From Tubiluchus corallicola (lineage: Eukaryota; Priapulida; Priapulimorpha; Priapulimorphida; Tubiluchidae): a stretch of 64,000 bases of DNA. Positions 24,901-39,900 of the stretch are shown here, piece by piece; within the stretch, counting starts at the first letter, position 1, and every line of letters begins with the position of its first letter. A program made the translations under genes and the position numbers. The notes below the pieces were generated by a model, which made no database searches, had not been told where the DNA came from, and saw only the letters and a list, made by a program, of their open reading frames with translations. The DNA is taken from contig JAQGDQ010000034.1 in assembly GCA_030141605.1 (NCBI GenBank), positions 732,001-796,000 on the forward strand, read 5' to 3'.

Positions 24901-27900
24901 CTGCCTTCTCCTCGCCCATTTTCTCTCCTTCTCCTTCGCGCTTCACCGCCTCGGAACTCGTCTCATCCATTTTCTCGGAGTCGGGCTCCGTTTTCATTGG
25001 GCCCTGCTCATCGGTTTCCATTGCTTCGTCCTGCACATTGTCACATAATTACATTCTTTTTAACTAATGTTGAGAAAATAAAGCTAAACTGAATTTAAAT
25101 GCAGATATAAAAGAAGGTTACACTCAAAAGGAAACTGTCATATTAAAGTAACATCTTTCACATTAAAGTAACATATAATTAATTTTAAAGGATTTGTCTA
25201 AAATTTAAGATAAAAGGCTTTCTTCGTGTTTAAGGACAAATTTGTTTGATAACCAACATCTAACAAAAGTTTTACCAATTACAACAAGCAAGTATTAACA
25301 TGTTTATCTGGTGACCCGTAATAAAGTCAGATAAAAAATCAGGGAAACAAGTCACAAGTTCAGCTGGAAAAGAAGTCACAAGGAAAAAAAATCATAATAA
25401 ATTTTGGCTAGGGCTAGGAGTTAGGCCCATCATTTTTTCCTGTGCCTCTTTTCTTCAGACTTTTTCTGTGATTCTTTTACCTGTAAATTTTCACCTGGAT
25501 TCGTTTTTCTAACACTTACAACCTTATCATCAATAAAAATGCATTTGCCAGAGTCTGTGCTTCAGCGAATAAAAATTACCCACCCGTTGTGAAGCCCGTT
25601 TTCCATCCTCCTCTTTCTTTACTTCGTCACCGTCGCCTTTCTCAGTCTCATCGGCAGTCTTGTCATCTGAAGAATTAAAAAGACAAGTCACTTCGCATAT
25701 TGGGTTTATTTTACTGCTGTCAATTAAACTTACAAAGCTGTAACAAAGAAATTTGCTAAAGTCTATAAAGCATGAAGTCAATTTGTACCACTGTAAAGAA
25801 ATTTTCAGGAGTGATAATAGCTGCCATTCACTTTGAAATCGTGACGTAACCGGGAGACTTTTCATTGTTGCATCGCGGCTTTCTGTATGCGCACACTACT
25901 TAAACTTATTAAAAACATCTGCAGCTTACCTATAGTTCACGCAAAAATATCACGTAATTAGCTAAATAATTTTTTTAAAAACTTATTATACTTTTCATGG
26001 AAATTGACGGCGTGCCGCTTTTCTTCCGTCGACGAACGTCGTCCCTGATAAATGGGTGCTTAAAACCGGAGCATCCAAGCAAGAAATGATCGCAACTTAT
26101 TACACGACACACTTATCACAATTTTGTTATTAAATAAGTGCTTTCGAGAAAGCTTGGCCTTTCGTTTAAACAAAAATACGTTACAGACATTTCAAGTAAA
26201 AGCAACACACATTTTTTCGAAATTTGCTAAGAACCGGAAAAACCGAAGGAATCAGCAAGAAATATTTTAACATCCTCGGCAGCAGAAATCTGGTTACTAA
26301 CAAACATCAAGTTACGAACTTCAATTACCACTGTGAATAAGACAAAAGGAGATCTACTGTTGCTACATTCGACAATTACAAAATGGTCCTTAAGAAATCA
26401 AATTAAGCACCTTTAATAAACTGTAAAAGTTTATATGCCTATGTACACAATATATGTTTACTAGTAAGCATGGTATAGGCTATATATATATATATATTAC
26501 AAGCATTAACTTTGTGATTTCTTGAGTTTTATTGTAGACAAAAGGATATATATATACTTGCATAAACAAATGATATGATATTCCTTCTAGTTCAAAATGA
26601 TATTTATCACTATGATAAGTTTCATTCAATAAAATTATTTTCAGGAATTTTGCAATTTTTCTCTAAATTACTTGTTCTTAAAAACAATTTTTCAACTTGT
26701 AATTTTTTAACAATAAAACTCAAGAAATCACAAAGTTAATGCTTGACCTTCAGATGCTTTGGAATATCCCGGGCATGACAACAATGAGAGCCATAATTAC
26801 CGTATTTTCCCGTGTATAAGAGACCCTTTTTTGCTCAGAATTTTCACTTTAAAAATAGGGGGTCTCTTATACATGGGAGTAAGTCTTTTCAATAAGATGC
26901 ATAAATTGTGACACTAATGATTTTAAAGAAATAAGTGCTCTACAACTGTTTTGCGTGTCGCGTTCGACTATGAAGCGGTTGTAAGCAAAGACACAGGCAT
27001 TATCTCCTCGTTTTCTCTTTTCCTGTTACAGGTTTGCAGGTACGCACTTTAATATATACCAGTACTCTTTTTCTACAACACATTAACTGGTTTTATTTTG
27101 TTTTCAGTACCGCACTGAGTTGAAAAAAGTTGTACTTTACCCTCTAAAAATGTCCGTCTGAAAAAACTTTTTTCCAGAATTTTTGCCTAAAAATTGAAGG
27201 GGTCTCTTATACACAAGGGTCTCTTATACACGGGAAAATACGGTAGTCGTAACTACCCAGATACCTGTTTTTTCTTCCTCTGCTTCCTTCTCCTGGGTCA
27301 TTCCGGCAATACCTGTACTATCCAAGCCAAAAGATGCATCGAGTACACCAGCTTTAATTGCATGTTGTTTAACTCTCGCTACGTGTTCCTCTATCATCGA
27401 ATGTGAAACTTCGTCCTTTAGTTTATTAAACTCATCTACATACATAAATCATATTACTTACCATTGCTTCATAAGTGCAAGTAAAATTCAAGAGCAAGTC
27501 AAAATTTGTTTTGTTAAGAAACAATTTTCCAAAAAAATTATAGCAAGTTTGTGACTCATCTTTAAAAGTTGCAGCAATACAAACTACAAGCATATGGACT
27601 TGCTTTAATTCCTGTCACTAGTTTTTGTTTACAATTACACAACTATACTAGAAAAACAACTTAAAGAAAAGGACGGGCCACTTTAGTATGTTGGGTCTAT
27701 TTTACTGTTAAGCTTAAGCATAGAAAAATATAGTAAAGAAATTTGCAATAAAATGCCTATAAAACAAAAAGAAAATATATTCTGCAGCTTTATTAAATTT
27801 TTAGGTGGCGGTAGCAGCCATCATACACTTGAAATTAGTGAACTTTGTGACATTTCATTAGTGCATGTGGCTTTCCCTAAGAACGCAGTGCTTAAATTAA

Positions 27901-30900
27901 TTCATATTTCTGTTACCTACCTAATGCTTATGCAAAAATAATGCAAATACCACGAAATCTAGTTTTTTTGTAAAAACTTATTATACGTTTAGTGGAAATT
28001 GATAGTGCGCTGCTTTTCTTCAGCCAACGAATATCATCATTGGTGGAAGAATGGACGTTCAAATTGTAAACGCCAAAGCGTGAAATGGTCGGGTCTTTAA
28101 AGTGATTTTACTAATTACATGAGGGGCTTATCACATTTTTGTTACTAAATCCTACTAACATTTTCCACATACATTGCAATAAGCCTACAGTTGATTTTAC
28201 ATTAGAAGAAATAAGGCAAAATAGGTACTGAAAGATGAAGACAAACTTTCCATTAAAAAACCCCAAAATAATGCAACATGTTTTAGTTTAACATCAACCA
28301 GTACATAAAATCTCACCCATGGCTGCTTTTGCAGAAGCGCTCGCTACCCGAGGATCGACCAGTGATGCCAGGAATGCTACAGTTGACATGACAGGGTTGC
28401 CTTGTTGAGAAAATGGAATGGGTTGAACAAGCGCGGCATCTGAATTATAAAACACTCACTATTAAACTACGGCAAAATTACTAAACTGTGTTCAATACCA
28501 CAATCGTTTTTTAAAAATAAATCAATTGCCTGTCACACTACAGTCCTATTTAGTGTAAAATTAAAAGGAAAAATCCTGCACAGTAATACAAACAAGTTTT
28601 AAAAAAACAGCACACTACACTGAACAGTCACAATATATTTAAAGTAAGTAAAAACGTGCAACTTGTACTTTTATGCCGCTTTACATAAAGCTGGATATCC
28701 ATAATTAATACTCATAGGAATGCTAATAACTAATTCTTTATTAAAGGAAAACCGGATGATTGTGTAAACATTAGTTCAGAATGAAGTATGCTTCAAAATA
28801 TTCAAAAATACAATAACTTTTTTAAAATCAAAACTTAAATTAAATAATAATTACCTCGAATACTCAAATTTTGTTAAACTTTCAAAGCTTCGCGCTGTTC
28901 AGTGAATCTACTAAGACTAGCAACGGTGCTTTTTTGTCACGTGCGCGTGGCCGACAAATAGAAGGTGGTACAATGATAAGCATGATCATGAACTGCAGTG
29001 TTTCTGACGTCATATGATGTAGAGCACATTTTCGTGACATCATGCATTTAAACAGTATTGTAACACTTATGCAAATGTGCTTGATGCACAAGGAAAGATG
29101 CCTGCCATCGCACAAACTGTGGTTAGTTTCTGACGTAAGCAATAGCTGTGTTTGGTTGCCGTTAATTAACTTTCTAAGCTAATAATTCAAATATGAGAAA
29201 CTATTGCTAACTTTTATAGGCAAGAAAATGTATCTTTTGGACAGTAAATGAAAATGAGATTGAGTCTAAACAATCGCCTGGTTTTACTTTAATATATAAG
29301 AGTTAATTAAAAATACAATACGCACCCATTGCAGCATTGATGTCTTCCATATACGGATCTTCTATAGGTAACTGAAGGAAATGTAGGATGCACTCATCTT
29401 GCGTTCTGCTGCCGATGTGCTCGCTAACTTTATTCCAATCATCTTTGTACATGTCTAACGCTTCAAGCAGGAGTAGGGTCTCTTGGTCAGTCCAATCCCG
29501 TACAGCGTTCGCTTTTCCAGCCTATGCATTAAAGCATAAAGTTACGTGTAGGAGCAGGACATTTGCCATGTAACAATGTATGCAATCACTATGCATTAGA
29601 GAAAGAAAATCTCCAAGGAATGACTTATTTGTGAAAATTTTTCAAGAATGCAAACTGCTTCACATAAATTTTACATTATAATAAGCATTACAACAATTAT
29701 CAAATAAAAGCAACACCACATACTTGTATATTTTAACATAAATTGATAGTAATATATGACTATATATGTTTACATGCCTGTATAAACAAGCTGATATGAC
29801 ATTTGTGCTAGTTCAAAATGATATTTTTTACCGTGATAGGTTTCATCCAATAAAAATAATTTTTTGTCCAAAATTTGCCATTTTTCTGATCAGATGGTCA
29901 TCTAATCATATCGCCAGTCTACGGTCAAATAGTGACCAATCATAATACAAGTAATGGATACCCTTATAGCAGCGATTTTCTTCGCATACATATCCGTCTT
30001 CAGAGCAACACTCGGTTGAAGAACAGTCGGCTGTTCGATGGCCGGGACAGTGGGTGCCGTACTCGAACTATCGGGAGGTGTAGCTCCGTCGGCGCTAGGT
30101 GGTACCTCTCCCTCTTTCGGTTGCTGAGGAAGTTCACCCTCCATGGGCGGTTTGATCTCTGGGGGAACGGCAACGGGCACAGCCATTGATTGCTAAAAAA
30201 TAAAAGAACTCTCACGGAGTTGGTCACATTTTAATCAAGTCACCAAATAGCCACAAAACTACACTTCTCAAGTTGTAAGTTTGCAATAATTAATTAATAA
30301 TTATAATTTTAATAATAATAATTATTAATTTGTAATAATTGTTGTAATAATTAAATTACTGATTGCCTGTAATTGACAAAAGCAATTCATACCTGAGTGA
30401 CACCTTTTGGAGGCAAAGGTTGAATACCAGAGGGTGTGTCAGCTAGAACGAAGAAATGAGAAGTAGGAGGAGGGCCCATGGGGGCGGGGCGGCACTCTGG
30501 GTCCACCTGATAATTAATTAGACCCCACTGCTCTAGAAGAGCATGAACCCTATATAAAAAGAACATAAGTTTATGCCTGTTTCGAAAAATTATGTAAACA
30601 CAAAAATGAAGTCCAACTAAAAATTATTAACAATCAAATCAAAATTAGACATTAAAAATTACAGGAAAGAACTTCCTATCCCAGTGCAGGAATAAATTTT
30701 TCCAAACTTTCAAACTTATTTAACCGGCTTATGAAATTAAGATAGCACTTTTCACATGACTTATGAAAACAAGTATTGTAATGATTTTGTACTTTGAGTA
30801 TTATAATCAGGTAGTATGACTTCAATTTTTATTGAATTTTGCAAGAAAAAAAATTACGTCAGAAAAACTGTGATTTCTGATATCTAGCTTTAACATGTTT

Positions 30901-33900
30901 ATTGTCTAAATGGACAACTAAATCCTACAATTCAATTAACCTCAAAAATGATGTAACTCAATTGTTTTTGCAATACCACACAAACTTACAGTTTAAGAGA
31001 ATTATAACGTTTTAGAACTATACATGCTCAGATACGCACATTACCGATATGCGTTTACCTCATAATTGCACAGACATCTCCAGCCAAGTTACGCCTACAC
31101 GCTGTACTCGTCATGTACTCTAGCGGATTTAAACGGTATGTGTCGACCATGAAATTACGGAATGCCAAGTAACTGAAATAATCAACACGATATGGTGGCT
31201 GAGAACAAAACTGTAGCGCCACCACATGCTTTAAAGTTAACAACGATTAAATAATTTCTTACAATAACATATCAGAGCATCAAAAACTTCCAACAGGTGA
31301 AGCCATGTTTTAGCAGAAATGTTTGCTAAGCGTGAACTGGAAAGTGAATTTAGCGGTCCACTTCACCAACTGTCAAAAACTCTGTTTATCAGATTTCCCT
31401 TGGGTGCGTCTTACATAAATATCTGCTCACCCATAAGTGGAATGAAACAAAGGCACTATGTGATAACTTGACAAAACTGCAGTGAGTAAACTTTTGCTTA
31501 AGCCAAAAGTTTCCGGGACCTCGGCTCTTTTCTAACAATCAAAAAGGCCAACAGTTGCCAAAATATTCTCGCGACTGTGTTTTGTCTCAAATTGCTCATG
31601 CGAATTCGTGCGACCTTCGCCACATTTTTGCGAATTTCGAGCTTTTTATGGAGCGAAAGTCGCGAGAATATAGCACGATCTTCGCACAACATGTTTACGC
31701 ACATTTGACAAATTCTTCGACAAAGCAAATGTCGCACAACATTTGAGCGAGTATTTTGCAATCATTTCACGGAATTTGTGAAATTGTCGTGAAACAACCG
31801 AGGTTCGCCAAAGTAGTCGCAAATTGGTCGAAAAACAGTCACAAACTGGTCGAAAAATAGTCGCAACATTCACAAAATGTTCGAAAAGATTTTGTGGCCT
31901 TTTGAAATTGCTGGCAAACATGAAGAATTTGCAACAAATTTGTGAATGTTTGGCAAATGTTACGACAATGTTTCGACAGTTTTGGCGAAGTGGCGAGTTT
32001 TGCAACTCTGGTAATAAACTTTAAACATTTTAAAATACTTCTCCGAAGTCAGAGACCTTTTTGCAACAACGGCAAAGACACGCGAATGCTTTGCGACTGG
32101 CGGATTCCAGCAGACAGAACTACGGACCAAAAAACAAACACACAAATTTCGACACTGACCGGAGGTTATTTGCCTAATACTGATTGATGATTGCTATTTG
32201 TACTTACATCTCAGGAGACTTGGATTTATTTTTCGCATTGAAAAATTCCGGCAGAGCTCTCCGTTCAATCGCATGAATGCTAAACAACAAATAAACACGT
32301 AATAAAAGACAAGTTAAAAAAATCTCATTAAAGGCCAAGTCAACCTTTTTCTGAATCGAGACTTAGAACATCCTAAGAACTACGCTGTACAATATCTCTC
32401 ATTACAATATCAATAATTAAAATGCCTCTTAAATAAAAAGAAAATCTCAAGGAACTTATTTCCGTTTAAACATTTTGTGAGGCCCAATACTAATTGGGCA
32501 AAGTATGCACAAAGATATTTGTGGCAAAAAAGTGCGGCTAAGAAATTTTGCAAACCAACAAGATCGGTGAATTTTAAGTGAAAAATGTGCCAATAACATT
32601 CATAACATTTCATTAACTTACATCAAAAATTGTGATATTCTGAAATGGGTTGAGAAAAATTTTAGTTGAAAACCAGAAGCAAAAACGATGCTTTACAAAA
32701 TCATAACGATAAGAATTCTAAACTTGCCTGTTATAATCAAACCACGCAGCATAGCTGGGAATGACAATGTGATGTGATTGTTCGGTGATATGATCTTCCT
32801 GTTTTTCCGCCACTTTTTTCTCCTCTTCCGCTTGCGCGGCCGGAGACGTCGCCTCTCCGTCTTTCTGCTCTACTTTGCTGTCACCTCCAGCATCCTTGTC
32901 AATCTCCATGGGAGCTGCATCTTTTATGGCTTGTGGTTCGCCTTTCACAGCTGAAATTAACACATTCCGTTGCTAGCTCATGTCGCACACTTACGTTTCC
33001 TGAGCTTTTCAATGCAGTTATTAACATAACATCACGCATTGTAAGGCAATATAATTTACAATATATTAACGGTAATATAACACTGCTATAACTGTTTGGG
33101 ACAATACTTTCATTTGCTTTTAACTGCAATTAGAGACAAAAATTAATGAATATTCTTAAGACTTATTTTCATGCAAACAGAATATTATACAGACAAAACA
33201 GCTTGCCAGCAGGTGGCCGTGAATGCAGGTGCAAAGTACTAATACACTTTGGAATATAATTAGGAATGGAACAGCTTTGAATGGAATATGCCAAATTTCT
33301 AGCATACTAAGTGTAAGTAACTTGAAACATAAAAAAGCAGCTTTTCTAATACTTAGCAGAAAATTAATCTTAAACTTAAAAAATCTAGCAGGGAAATATT
33401 ATCTGCTTTTTCAAAACAATGCGTTAGGACCAGGTTAAAGGTATGGACATGTGTTAACTAAACTATGCACATCATTTGCATAATATATAAATAGCCAATT
33501 AACAGTAAACAAAATAACGAGCAACAATATTAATAAATTCACTAGTTTTTTAAAGATAAAAATCCAGTCATTTAGTATTACAATTCTACCAGAGCTGCAA
33601 GGTTCTTCGTAAGTTTTCAATGCACTATTGTTCATAGTTTTGTTTGCAAGCAATGCACTCTAATGATCAAGAACTCAACAAGGCAAAAGTTTGCCGACAT
33701 TTACCCGAGGGTGCTGGAGACTCCAATGCACTCGGCACAGATGCTGGACTCTCTTCCTCTTTTGCAATATCTTCCTCTTCCGATTCATCCTCTTTTGGCG
33801 CTTTTCTGGTTGATGCTGCCGGACTTCTGGTGGTGCTAGAAATATAATTTCACTTCAGATGTATGATTTAAACATTTAGTCTTTTGTGGGTCATCAGAAA

Positions 33901-36900
33901 TCTCTTTCATGGGATTAATTGGAGAATTTTTTGTTTGTAATAGTTTTAAACATTAACAAAGTCATTTGCTAATATAAAAAAACATTAATTATCAAAAAAT
34001 ATTGATTTGGCATTAAAAAATGATCTCACCCTTTGCGCTTGGATCGTTTCTCTGCGGTCGGAGAAGGAGAACGCTTCCTCTTACTTTTTCCCTTCCGTTT
34101 CTCCTCTGTTGCAGGCTTGATGTCACTAGTTGTGCAGCGTGGCCGAGAACCTATACAAAAATATGGGAGCCTATCTAAAAATTTGCGAAGTACAAAATGA
34201 CCCGAAGCTAATCATAAGATAGTCTCAATAGTCCAAAATTCTATATTGAAGGAATGTAAACAGCATAATATCACAAGAATGGTCAATCACATTTGCTAAG
34301 AAACAATATAAGTTTTGTAAAGATACATGGGCAAACTCTGATTTAACTTAATGATTAGCAAAAACAACAACAAACAGGTGGAAAATACATCAATTCACAA
34401 ATTTAATCAGAAGCTTTTAACACACTGTGCCCATCGTCAGACAAATAAAAAACGAAATAAAGTGATCTCAGGACTTAAACAGAATGCGTAAACAATAACA
34501 ATAACGCAAAATACGTTTTTAAGCAAAAGCAGTGAAACTTATGTTAGAAAATTGGATGTCAAACTTATTGTGCAAATTTTCTTTGTGATCGTGTGATTTT
34601 TAAGAAATAATCGTAAGATGATAACGCTAAAATTTTAAAGTTGTTTTTAGAAGTAATGATCAATCAGATTAATGTGGTTTTTTTATAGCAGCATGAACAG
34701 GTACAGTAACTGTTCTCCCAGTTAAGGTAGAGGTCTCACAAATTTCTCCAGTTCTTTTATTTTAATTCTCTATTAGCCAATCAATATACAAAACAGCATT
34801 ATAAATTTAACAAGAAGCTTTAATAATAAAAATAAGGCTCAAGATACCTCAGGTCAACTGTCATCAATGATATACATAATTTATACATAAAGATATAGCA
34901 ACCTTAAACAATGTCGTAGCACCATGAAGTTTAATACGCAAATCTTGATATATTTCGTTTTTAAATTTTCCTCCAATCTCGGCAAACCTTATACATGAAT
35001 CAAACAGGGCCTTTGGCAATATTTTTTATCCATTTTAAGACTATGTGACCACAGTAGCCATTAGCAATGAGGTGCAAAACCAGCTTGGCATGAGAAACTT
35101 CAATCACCAATTGAAGCTCAAAGCAAGGACATATTTTTCAACATCTTCACAACTCATCATGGGCTCTGAGAGAACTTTCTGAATGCAACACACTCGAGTT
35201 GCCAGTGGATTGCTCACTGAAACTCTTGCGGTCCCTGAAGAAGGTATTGAAAGCAACAAGGCCTAATACGTAGTAATTTTCATATTTTCATCTAATTTAG
35301 CTAAAAGAATTGCAAGAGGGTTTAGTTCATCTCTACGAAATTTCAAATATTTTGCTTTGTTTGTTAAAAAATATAGAAAATGTACAGTGTATAGCGACTT
35401 ATGAGACACCCTGAACATAAAGAAAGGTTTAGAACATGGGTTCCCAACCTTGGGGTCGCGACCCCAATTGCGGTCGCCAAGCAGCCTTCGTGGGGGCTAG
35501 TCCAAAAACTATTTTAAAAAAATGCTTTTTAAAAGATGCTCACTGCATCAATAATAACAAAATTTAAACCAAACATTCATGCTTTTTCTAACCTTTCTTT
35601 TTCTTTGGATCCCAGTTGTCAGTAACATCATAATCTTCCTCGTTCATCCACTCATTAAACTCGTCAGTATCCAAAATCCATCTAGCCGTCACCTCCCATG
35701 GACCTTCATCTGGAGACCATGACTCTTGTTCCACCTCAACTCCAGTCATCCACGTGTCATAACTGCAGCAAAAATAAGCATGTGTCTCAACTATGACAAT
35801 TACATCAATAAATGTCACAGCAAGCATGTGCCTCAACTATGACAATTACACCAACATATGCCATAGCAAGCATGTGCCTCAACTATGACAATTACACCAA
35901 CACGTGATAGCAAACACGTGTTACAACTTTGACAATTATACCCATAGATGTCATAGCAAGCATGTGCCTCAACTATGACAATTACACCAATGAATATAAT
36001 AGCTAAGTTAAAAATTAAGTTAAATGCAAATCTTAGCTATGACAAATAAATAAATAAATACTGACAAAATAGTAGAACTAAGCATGCGTGTTAACTATGA
36101 CAATCACATCTGTGCATGACAAGTATTTAAGAATAAAACAACTAGAGAGTTCTCTCAACCAAGATCATAGTAATTGAATGATTAAAATGCAATAGTTACA
36201 ACATAACGTATAAGCAAATCTGCATAAATGTGACACATTTAATGCCTCTCTAAAATCAGCCTTTGCATTTTGCTTGCATCAGCTATATTTTTCATGTTTG
36301 TACTTCCTGTTTGTACAGCCGATTCAGGTACGACAAAAGGCAATTAATCCACTATTTGCGTTTACAAATTCTCCGTAGTACATGGATGGTGGACAGAAGA
36401 AAATTATTTCAATTACGTCAAATTTATCTATTGTTATACTTTCATCATGCTTCCTTTCAACTTTTCTATAGTGCTGCCATCTTTAGGAATTTTGAGTTAA
36501 AATAGCTAAATCTTGCTCTTTACTGTTTTAAAGGAAGACAGGATGAGTTTTCACCTACAATCCCATTATCAAGTCCGATAAAATGTATACATTTTAACAG
36601 AATTAATACTGCAAAAGTGTTCCTGATAATTAAATAATAGATTAAAAACTTAATTACCGGAAGGCGAGTCCAACTATTGATGACATCACAAACTAACATG
36701 ATTTTCATCAGTAAAAATATTCCACGAGTGTGTTACAGGTTTTGCAAAAGCAAAAATTGAAGTACAGCACTACTGTAAGATATTCAGTGTGTTGTGGTAA
36801 AACTAGACAAGTTCTAAGATAAAAATTCAAATTTCAAATGTACAGCTGTGTTACGCAAGAGCTGTCGAATGCATGTAGTTTGTCAGAAAATTACACATCT

Positions 36901-39900
36901 TAACTGAGAGCTACAGCACCTGCTTTTTGTGTAATGGATTTCTGGAAAAAAATAGCATGTTTTCTTTCAAATATTTTAATAAGTAGCTTGTTTTGACCTA
37001 CAGTTTAAGATTGGGTCCGGTTTTGCTTTAAATTTCAAGAGCTTCTACAGCGTACATGTATGCATAATCTCGATCTGTTTTCACACCTGAGCTGATTTCT
37101 CCTATAATTTTTGTCTCTTGTTTCGCAACTTTTAACCTCTCCATGACACTACTTCAGATTTGCTGTGCAATAAAATCTTAAAACTAAATTTTTTTTGTTG
37201 GTTTTAACAAGCCAGATGGAAGCATCCAGGTTATGTTGAAACTGCAGACTGTGTAGTTGCATTCACTTTGTTGGTAAATTTATAACAACAAATATATAAA
37301 CAACAATCTATAAATACTCTAAACCACAAACCTGTCAGGTGTGTACCACCAATGTAACAGTAAAGAGCGTTCCCTTTTAATCACCGGTCTGATCCATTCG
37401 CCCTCTGGAGGATTAGTGGGTGGCGGATGTATGATGTGCGTGGCTTTGTCCGGCGCTTCAGCAATTGTGCCCTTATGTCTAATAACAATGTCTCTCAATG
37501 TCCCAACCAAAACCTTGTCCACATCGGAACGAATGTAAACGCAGGGCTGACCTATGCACTTGTTCTGAACGAGAGTCCGTTCCATGTTCATAAACATCTC
37601 CACGTTCCGGTCCATTCTGGATGGAGACTGGAAGTCGAACCGCCTCCTGCAAATCGGGAGAGTATATAGTAATTTAAATGCAAAAGTATTAAAACGTTAA
37701 ACAAATACTTCAAAATACAACTATTTCTAAAGCCTTAATTATTTTGCACCTACCTCAACCTTCAAATAATGAAATTGCTCACAAATTCATTCAAAAGCAC
37801 CACGCTTCATATTTGCAACATGAACAAATGATCACAGACTTTATTTGTACCGTTCCAATATCTTCAACAGAACTATGTTTGCAAAATGCTAATAAGTAGC
37901 TGCAATTAACATGCACAAAAGATTGTACATAAAATGTCTAGTTATACATAAACCTCATCACAAAAACAGGACCAGAATTTCATTATATTTTGCCAGAATC
38001 TAAGCAGATTCTCATCATGACATTTTACAAGAATCCAGAGATTCGAGGTCGAAATTTCGTAGTTCTAGTACGATGAATAATAATTACTGAAACAGCAAAG
38101 ACTGAATTTCGATTACAGTGATTTATTTATTATAGGATTATTCATGAATATCAGTACTAACATCTTTTACAGAATGTGACCTAATATTTCAGACTGACTC
38201 TCCAGGCTACGGTAATACCGTGTTTGAGAAAAATTCTGTATGCTAAAAACGAAAAATTTTACTGATAGCGTGACAAATCGGCCATTTCCAAATTCTATAA
38301 CAATTGTGCCTCAACTTTGCATTCCTGTTGGCTTGACATCAAGGGTAGAACCCTGCAATTTTTATGTGCAATGTGCAGGGGAAAGAGCAGTGCGCCAAAG
38401 ACACTTGGGAAGTAACTAAGTAAGCTCGCAAGTGAAATATGGAAGTGTACATGCTAGCGTAAGGCAAAAGCCGAACAGTTACATTAGTGCCAGTATTTCT
38501 TTTATTTTTTTTTAACATTCAGGTAAAACCAGCATGAATCTAACTAACTAACAGTAACTGCGAATGTTTAGGCAACTGGATTTGGGGATTCGCATCGAAA
38601 TTGCGTCCCGAAAAATAAGTACAAACAGTCTAAAGCTTACCATCCCTGCTCAGATTTATACTTATAAACGGATGCTAAAATGTGACATAATGAACCTCCA
38701 GGCTTAAAATCCAGGAACAATTTCATCTATAATAAAATAAAAAAGTGATCATAATTCGAAACAAGAAAGTACTTACTTATATGTACTTATAAAGTCTGTT
38801 TTTTTACAAACTAAAAGTAGAAACAGAAGTAGTGGAAAAATTTATCAGCTGATGTCATAATGTAGAAAAGATTAAAATTTGTTATAATAATTTAATAGCT
38901 ATTTACAAATTTTAATAATTTACAAACTTCATAAATCATAATGAGAATTTTGCTAAACATTACAAACAGTTTTGACGTTAAATGTTAAAACAAAGATAGT
39001 GATGAAAGCCAGCGTGCATTTGGGAATTTTGGGGCGCCATTAAAATAATGCAAAAAGCAAAATTCTTCTACTTCTCCAACTTAATAAACATGGATGATAG
39101 ATAGGAATATTCGCTAAAATTAGAAGAAAAAAATTGTGCACTTTTGAGCACAAAAGTAGTTGCACCAACTAGAAACTTAGAAAATGATATACACAACTCA
39201 CAGGCAGTCTCGTTAGCGGTGGTTTACTGACTTGTTTACCAAATGCATCTTCCTGAAACTGTATGAGCTGAATGACTAGCGCCACAAGACTCTTAGTAGT
39301 TGGTGGATCTGTCTGTACATACTAAAATGAAGTAATATTATAGCTATTACATCGTAGTCACATGATAGTGCAGTCAGGTACAATACACGTACAAAGGTAA
39401 TATACATGTACATACTCACCACTAACTAATAGCCTATATCTATAACAAATGTATAGGTTATGATACCTATAGAAAGCTACAATTTGCAGTCGAAACAATG
39501 TTGCTCTTGAAGAACCACAAATAGTCGACAATTTGAAACATATCAGTTTATAAATATATCAACGTGTGAACAAAATCAAGTCCGAAAAGCAACCACGACA
39601 TTCAAGATTAGTTGATTTACTGCCAATGCTAAAAATTATACAAAATTTAAACTAAAAAAAGCCCAAGAGAACATATTTATTAGGCACAGAATTAGTATAC
39701 ACCTTCATAAAGTGATGACGATAATAATAATTATACCTCAAATTACACAATACAAAATGAGATAAGCATTGTATTGTCACATGCCTTACTGGAGTTAGTA
39801 TACTTTAGGTCACAAGTACAAAATATGCAAAAGACAATTCCGGTTGGATGCATACAAATTTAGTTTCTCCAGCGCAGAGGTAAATCTACGGAATTCTCTG

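Noticed and set aside
24792..25092. Plus-strand frames opposite SMARCC exon 17
   Set aside because: Antisense shadows of the Glu/Ala-rich exon. The minus frame matches SMARCC ([13 protein letters not shown]).
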